Source of the DNA: Chrysoperla carnea
Lineage: Eukaryota > Arthropoda > Insecta > Neuroptera > Chrysopidae
Direction: 5' to 3'
Assembly: GCF_905475395.1 (NCBI RefSeq)
Contig: NC_058337.1
Location: 86,732,368-86,796,367, forward strand
DNA length: 64,000 nucleotides
Under the pieces are notes generated by a model. That model searched no databases. It saw nothing but the letters and a program-made list of their open reading frames with translations, and was not told where the DNA came from. The position numbers were made by a program, and so were the translations under genes. Each line of letters starts with the position of its first letter. Position 1 is the stretch's first letter. Of the stretch, positions 57,367-64,000 are shown one piece after another.

Positions 57367-60249
57367 GCATAGACAAACTTGTAATTGTTCCAAATAATTG
57401 TTTTGTTGGGTCCAACCTTCAAAACCAAGTCAGACCCAGTTATGGTTTAAAATCGAAAGATAACATCGTGCCAAGCATGAATTTTAAGTGTTCGTCTAAC
57501 TTAGGTATCATGGTCATTGTTCAAGCCCAAATATAAGTAAAAATAATTTTTTTAACTGACCATGATTTCCATGGTGTCTTAACAACCATAACAGCAAAAA
57601 ATATTAATATATTAAAAATTAATAACAAACTTAGTTCATGAAATTTTGTTGAGGCTTAGGTAAGGATTGTTTTACCAATTATTACTGATTACTATATTTC
57701 GGCAAAGGTTAACAAAACAAGATTTGATTTATTAGCTTTGGGTAAAACCTGGCGGAACAAATTAAACAGGATTGGGCAAGGGATGGTGAATCAAGGCTTG
57801 ATTTAATAGCCTTCGCTGATTCTTGTACGAAAAGTGACAAACCAAGCCTTACGATTTTTTGAAAAATGTGCTTCCTTAGATTTAGTTGGAATTTAGAAAA
57901 GGACTGAAATGCACAGATTGGATTGTCCACTGCTGGCTCAATTTCAATTATATCGCTAAGCTTGGCATTTCCTATTCTTACTTAGTTATTGAGAGAATAA
58001 ATCGGATTGATTTCACCATTAAAATTTAATTTAAACTACCTAATTCAATATCTAATAACCTACATTACGTTACCAATTTCAACTCAATAAAAAGATAAGA
58101 TTCACTTATGGGTCACATTATTTAATTAGAATCATTTTATACGTGTTTTAAAATAAAATGGAGCACGTGCATCAGAAAACTTTTAAGATAAAATTATAAC
58201 AAAAACATTGTTGTTCATTTATAAATTAATTGAAAATATAATAGAATTTTTAATATATTTTGAAAATATGAAGGTCATTATGTGAGCGTGAGCAATATAC
58301 ATAAAAAAGTTTATGATTGCAATTCGTCATTAAATTTAATAGCCAGCATACAACTAACTCCATTCAACAACAGTTTATGCAGACAACAAATGCTTCAAAC
58401 ATTATTATAAAAGTAGGTATTTCCGGTGTACTCAAAAGGTGTTTTGTAACTGTTTGATGGATAGTATAAGCGATATTATGATTCATTGTATATTTTATTT
58501 GTCTTTGGAGTACTAATGGATACTGTCAAGCTGTGCGCTATTCCACTTGCATTTATCAGTGCCGTATCAGTATACAGTATCCGGAATTTCATTCTCGTTC
58601 GCTGGCGCCCATACTTATTTTCATATTGGAAACAATTGGAAATAATATTGAATATCTATTATGGTCAATAGCTCGTTTTGTAGTTAACCAATAAAAAAAT
58701 ATCTTAACAAAAGTTGCTGCATTTGAAGGTTGACATCATGTTCTGACATTTGATTAGACTTAGTTCTCCGGGTTGCCTTAATAGTTAATTTAAATCCTAA
58801 AAGGTCAGAGATAGAATAACACTTTCAAATAGAAAGTTGATTGTTATAATTTATCATGCTTCATTTAAAACGTATTGAAAATCGTTAGCTTTCGGAGGAA
58901 ATACTACTTAAAAAATGGCAATAATCGAAAGAAAATACGCTAGCTTTCAAAAAATGTTTTATCTAAAAGTTATAAAGGACAATAAAGATCATTCGTCTGT
59001 GTTAATAACCTTCAAATTCAGGTAAATTTTCAAGCTCATTTGAAGATCAAGGTCAAATGGCCTTGAAACTAGAATTTCAGATCAAAGTCATAGGCATAAG
59101 TGGATGGCCTCTATTGCCCTTGACAATTTTTGGTTAAAGCATTTTTCACTTTAAAATTTTATTATGGAACTATGGGTAATATGGCAAACCTCAGGCAACT
59201 ACCGTATTGTTTAATTATTCTTAAAGAGTCGGAATTTGGAAATTTGACTATTTTGCCAACTTGAACCGTCTTAGGTGAGTCTGTTCAATGGCAATTTTTC
59301 AGGTTAAGTTTACGGATAAAGATAGGACAAAACCCATTAAATACATAGTTTTAAAATTGAAATAATTAGAGGGTTATAAAATATATAAACGAGGAGCATC
59401 CTTTAAAGCAACACCTAAATACTATTTTATTTAATTGACGAAGCTGTTGCCTATGACACTTAAAAAGGTGCGATACGATATTCTGACGAATAGTTTTAGC
59501 ATCATTTTTATTTAAATGTCTCAGACCATCTGCTTTTCAATACCGGAACAGGTGAGGCACTCAAAAAATAAATTATATCTTCAAAATAAATAACTTTTGA
59601 TTCATACAATTTGTCTAGACATTATCTACAGTGTAATTTAAAACGAAATTGTTATTAATTCACTTTCACGTAACAACCAGCAACAGAGAATTAACAAAGA
59701 AAATAGTAATTATAGTTTCCACTGAATTTTACTAACTGAATTTAAAGTAATCATAAACTGGCAAAAATATTTGATAAGTGTATTATGTGCAAATATACCT
59801 ATCTGCCTAAGAGAAATGGCCTTGCAGATTACACTATGTAGACTAGTGATGAGACGAATGTTGTATTTTGTACATTCGAGAATGCAAATGGGAATGTTTA
59901 CTTTCAATATTCGCGAATGCAAATGCGAATGTTAACTTTCAAATGAAGCGCTCGCAAATTAATATGTATTAACTTAATACATGTAATTCTTCATAAGCGT
60001 AAAATAGTCCGTCGTATAAGTAACTTTTTTTTTATTTGAGGTTAGTTTGCTATAACTGCATTCCAACAATCAAAAACTGTGTTGTCATCAAAAAATGTTT
60101 AATTACAAGCTACTTCAAGATAATTTTTGAATTACGGATTGGGTAAAACGAGCTCTATTTTACAGTGTAAAGAAGAGACAAATTTTGTTCTGTTTTTTTC
60201 CACAAAATTGTTTACAAAAATGAAATATTTGTTTAATACTTTGTTCGTC
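57367..60249. other. AT-rich non-coding; nothing firm
   Basis: Small frames at 57709-57930 (-) and 58486-58671 (+) carry no motif. A 37-bp GAATGCAAATG-GAATGTTTAC-type duplication is at 59880-59945. Confidence 0.35.
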
Positions 60250-60410
60250 AAAACGGATGACCGGATTTTGATTTTTTTTTTGTTTCTTTTGAAAGGTAAT
60301 TTAATGGAGAGTGTTCATAGCTATGTTTCAAATGTGAGTTTAGGGTTCTGTACCCGAAAATTTGATCGGGATTTTATTAACTTTTGTAAATTTCACTTGT
60401 TCTAAAGTTC
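60250..60410 (+). repeat. Dispersed repeat family C, copy
   Basis: ACCGGATTTTGATTTTTT, TTTAATGGAGAGTGTTCATA, GCTATGTTTCAAATGTGAG and GGGTTCTGTACCCGAAAA match 12070-12350 closely. Confidence 0.6.
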
Positions 60411-61640
60411 ATTTAAGTATCAGTAAATTATTTGGCCAAAACAACATACTTTTTTACCGCTTGAATAAAGTTCTTTTTTTTTAGAGTTCTTAGTTCTTTT
60501 CCTACCGTAAATTTTCGACAAGCGGTATATTATTCAAATATAACCTTTTTCAACCTTTTTATCGAAATACCAAATAGTCTTATATTATAGTTTCTAAAGC
60601 TGTTATTTTAAACACTCATGCTTAAGTAATTTCATTTTTGGTTGTGTGATATCTTCCAAAAAATTTTCGGCCTCATAAAAATTCGAGCATCCAAAAATAT
60701 AGAGGTCAAAATTTGTAATAAAATTGCAGAACTGCAGTGATTTTCTGTTTTTTTATTCATATTGATAAATTTAATCACATACAAAGTAAATATTTATTAA
60801 GGAAACAAAAAATTCACTCTTCTATAATAAATTTTAAAAAGTATTTAAAAAATGATGTACTATTTATAGATTTGAAACGAAACTTTTTGAATTAACGTAA
60901 AGACTATTCGTTCAAGTTTTTTTTGTTATAGTTATAGAAGCAGTACTTAGAACTACTGTGTTGAATGTTACGTCCAACGATATGGATACATACATACATA
61001 CGTACATTCTTCTTTTATACCCCCTCATGTAACGCTTCTATATTTCGAGAGAGTATAATGTTTTTACTGTTGAAGAAGATGCAATATGTATCTGCTGGAT
61101 ATACTGCTGACGACTTTACTTACAACTACAACTCTGGGAAGATCCGCTTTTAGATTATACTTCACACATGTTTTGTTTAAATAACAAACAAAGAAACGTC
61201 TGCTTCTGCTTCCACTTGAATCTTGTATGTTATTAGGTATATTGAACTTGGATCGTTAAATAAAATAATGCTACTAATAATCAAATTTAGCACATAAAAA
61301 TGGTTTAGTAGTCTTTTAACTCAACCAACTTACATAGAAATGTGTTTGATCCTTTAGTACCCTCTACATTTTGCTCTAATCTCTCTTTACCGCTTTTAAG
61401 AAGAATAGAAAGCATAGACAAAAAATTAAGGTTATAATATAGGAAGTTCTAGAGAACTTCGTTTTGCAATGTGAAATAAACAACTCTCAAACAAACAAAT
61501 AAAATAGTTCAGCAATACTCTCAAACAACGCGAGGTATGGCCAAATGCTGTTCTTTTTATATACATGGCGCTTATAAACGAAACGAAGCGTCTTAAATAC
61601 CCTAGTGAGCTATATCGTAGTGAGTCGTTGATAAAGAAAT
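60411..61640. other. AT-rich non-coding; nothing recognised
   Basis: No supported feature; ATACATACATACGTACAT near 60988 is a short microsatellite. Confidence 0.35.
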
Positions 61641-61968
61641 AATATATAATTTACTTAACCGACTAAGTGGTGGAGCGAGCCTTTAACCGTTTGACTACTG
61701 AGACTGGGAGGTTGCGAGTTCGAATCCAGGCAGTGGTAGTCTGATTAATTACAATTAATGGGGCGGTAAATTGATCACACTGTCGTCGCTTGGATAAGAA
61801 CAACGTATCTGACTCCACCCGCATCATAAATTTAATTGTATATTCGGATGTAGTTTAAAGTAAATGAAGACTAAATGATGTGGGTGGCATCTATTATAGA
61901 TGTATGTCTCAAAAACGTAAAAAATCCCATTATTATTATTATTATGATTATTAATATATAATTTACTT
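61641..61968 (+). mobile_element. tRNA-derived SINE with perfect 16-bp target duplication
   Basis: AATATATAATTTACTT occurs at 61641-61656 and again, identical, at 61953-61968. Between them the 296-bp element begins with a tRNA-like head: AAGTGGTGGAGCGAG resembling an A box, and GAGTTCGAATCC at 61716-61727 as a B box. A tRNA-unrelated body and an (ATT)n tail at about 61929-61952 follow. It has no coding capacity; transcription by RNA polymerase III and mobilisation by a LINE in trans are expected for the class. Confidence 0.85.
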
Positions 61969-63739
61969 GCCTGATTGTTGGGATATTTCTCTAAAGCTGG
62001 ACTAAGTTAAGTTCCATTATTAATATTGTTGTACGGGTATTTGTATTCGTTTTGCTTTAAAAAATTTTGATCAACTGTAGTTTTAGACAGTAAGGAAAAT
62101 TTGAAGGCTCTCATCGATTGTCTAGGAATCTAAGGCATTCTATAAGTGCCTTTGTTCAGGGAACTTTTCGAGAATCTGTTACCAAATACATATGTTACCA
62201 AAAAATACAATGCCGGACCCTCAACTGAACTGCCAAGTTGTTTTCGAATTGATCAAACGTTACGTTGTAGTCGCATAATAGACAAAGACAAGTGTAAGAA
62301 TACACCCGCCCATGTAAATATTCCTTTCATTGTGACTGACGAGAGAATTCAACGATTCTTGTTTAAGCTAACATTTTTTATGAAAATAATGTGATCTGTA
62401 ACGTTTTAATATTATTTCATGATGATTAATTATCGAAATAAGAAATCGTAATTCCAAATATTCTTAAAAATTAAAGGTTAAATAAAAACAAGCATCATGG
62501 GATATTCAACTAAGTAGCTAACTTTATTTAGTTTAGATTAAGATAATTTTATTACAAACAACAATAAAAAAACCTCAAACATATAATTATGAAGACATAA
62601 ATCAATTATAATAGAATAAAATAATTCTTCTCTTATAAAACAATAAAAAAAAAAACTGTTAACTACTGTTTTTAGAAATGATGAAATTTATTATCATAAA
62701 TATTATCATTCAAATAAAAATAATTGTACAGTGTGCTCCAAATTTTTTATGTATAATTTTTATGCCTTAATCGAGTAAGAAAACATTCGCTTTAAGGCTT
62801 AGATATTTATGTACCATGAAACTGTGCTAATTCAATAAAAAAATACTGTAAAATGTTATACCGAAGTGACTGACACTAGTGTTGATTAGCAAAAGTGATT
62901 GTTAAACAAATTGTTTTGCTCCAAGACTAAATGTTTCATAAGTGTGTGGTACCAATCGAACAAAAAAGTTTTGTTTAAATATGACTAATTTATGCCATAA
63001 ACTAGTTAGCGCCAAATATTAACATATGAAAAAAAATTAATATATAACAAAAATATGCTTCTTCAGAATATACATATTAGACAACTTGTTTTCTGAATCC
63101 TAAGAAAAGATCTTACAATATTCTACGGCTACGCATAAAGATTATTATTGAATTTTTAAGTTAATTTATTGAATTTTATGTACAAGTTATCTCCAATTTA
63201 TTTTTTTGCATAGAGAGACTTATACACATGAACAATAATCGTTGAATGGTTGGCTGTTGACTATAAGTGATAACATTTTGCACAAACAAAGAAATCATTA
63301 TTGTTTGGATTTTTTTTCAAAGATGTATAAACAAATTATGGATATCAAAATGCTATATTTTTTGTTTTTAAAGAAAAAAAACTTTACTAATATCAATGAC
63401 ACTTAATTCATTTAATAAAGTTGATATAATGTGGTCAAAGGTCAAGTAACCGGGTCATACACGATTAGTAGTAGACTCCTTCGTAAATAGTATAAATAAA
63501 TATTTAGTAACGAGAATGAATGAATGCCTGTTGAAATTCAACTGTTCATATGATACTTAAAATGTTTTCACGAATATCAGTAGCATCATACTTCAAATAG
63601 CTGTGATAAATTGTCAACAACGAAGCAAAAATAAGCATGTACAAGACATTTTCAAAGGAAAGGTTGTAAGAAGAATTATGAAATAATCAAAATCAATAAC
63701 ATAGAATGGGAAATCATAGATTTATTAAATTATAAAAAA
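61969..63739. other. AT-rich non-coding; nothing firm
   Basis: The 62146-62394 frame (+, 82 residues, with CFRIDQTLRCSRIIDKDKC) has two close cysteine pairs but no recognisable family. It is listed as unrecognised, not called. Confidence 0.3.
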
Positions 63740-63872
63740 TGATTTGGCTACGCTCAAAGAATGGAAGAAGGAATGATGCCAAAATGTGTTTTAAACGCCA
63801 AAATATACGCAACCAGGAGAAAAGAAAGACCAAGGCTCAGATAAATGCATGAAATGGAAGAGCATTGTTGAG
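63740..63872 (+). pseudogene. RTE/Jockey-type LINE C-terminal fragment with stops
   Basis: The frame reads FGYAQRMEEGMMPKCVLNAK, then IYATRRKERPRLR, a stop, then MHEMEE. It matches the well-known LINE ORF2 tail pattern WFGH-x-QRM ... R-x-P-x-x-x-LNAK ... GRPR-x-RW. Two Trp codons of the pattern appear as stop codons here (TGA 63740 and TAA 63842). Only the last ~45 residues remain. Confidence 0.65.
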
Positions 63873-64000
63873 GAAGCTATGGCCCATCTCAGTTTGTATC
63901 GGCTCATTTGTTTTTATGGAATTAGGGCCGCAACAGAAGTTATCCATCTGTAACGATTTTGCGATCTCCTTTTCTACTGTCCTTCGTCATGTTGCTCATG
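63873..64000. other. Window end, nothing recognised
   Basis: Short non-coding remainder; possibly the 3' flank of the LINE fragment. Confidence 0.3.

Noticed and set aside
61657..61735. A functional tRNA gene
   Set aside because: The head is followed by a unique body and (ATT)n tail within a target duplication, and the clover-leaf is not complete; it is a SINE.

Overview
This is an AT-rich arthropod, almost certainly insect, genomic window. Coding DNA is split into short GT-AG exons between long introns, and more than a dozen different transposon relics fill the spaces. I cannot name the order or species from sequence alone. There is no bacterial, CRISPR or viral gene content.

0-9 kb: the 3' part of a multi-exon secreted lipase gene of the pancreatic-lipase family on the + strand. 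Eight exons run from 1195 to 8490 and give 872 visible residues. The Ser/Asp/His triad, a PLAT-like domain and a very long Asn/Ser/Thr-rich tail are readable. The 5' exons lie left of the window.

11.6-18.5 kb: an ADAM gene (prodomain, reprolysin domain, disintegrin, Cys-rich, EGF) whose ten exons join in frame to 732 codons plus a stop. Its zinc motif reads HQMGHNFGMEHD, so the catalytic Glu is Gln. No transmembrane segment is visible before the stop. At 20.06 kb a second copy of its promoter and signal-peptide exon appears, with identical exon length and phase, so the locus is tandemly duplicated; the remaining exons of the second copy are not in the window.

23.6-27.8 kb: an apparently intact two-ORF non-LTR retrotransposon flanked by an 11-bp target duplication.

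32.2-36.3 kb: a large composite of two Transib-type (RAG1-like) elements. Each end is the RSS heptamer CACAGTG followed 24 bp later by ACAAAA. The two copies form near-perfect 1.86-kb inverted arms, with 5-bp duplications at both the outer and the nested insertion. The layout is best explained by self-insertion followed by inversion of the spacer. Both copies carry the same broken, internally deleted transposase gene.

36-64 kb: no convincing host gene. It holds inverted-repeat elements (41.2, 51.4, 52.8, 54.3 and 56.2 kb), dispersed repeats, a tRNA-derived SINE with a perfect 16-bp target duplication (61.7 kb), LINE 3' fragments (57.0 and 63.7 kb) and one possible decayed terminal exon (55.6 kb, minus strand).

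Exon boundaries were read by eye from splice signals and frame continuity. Family assignments come from recognised motifs, not from a search.
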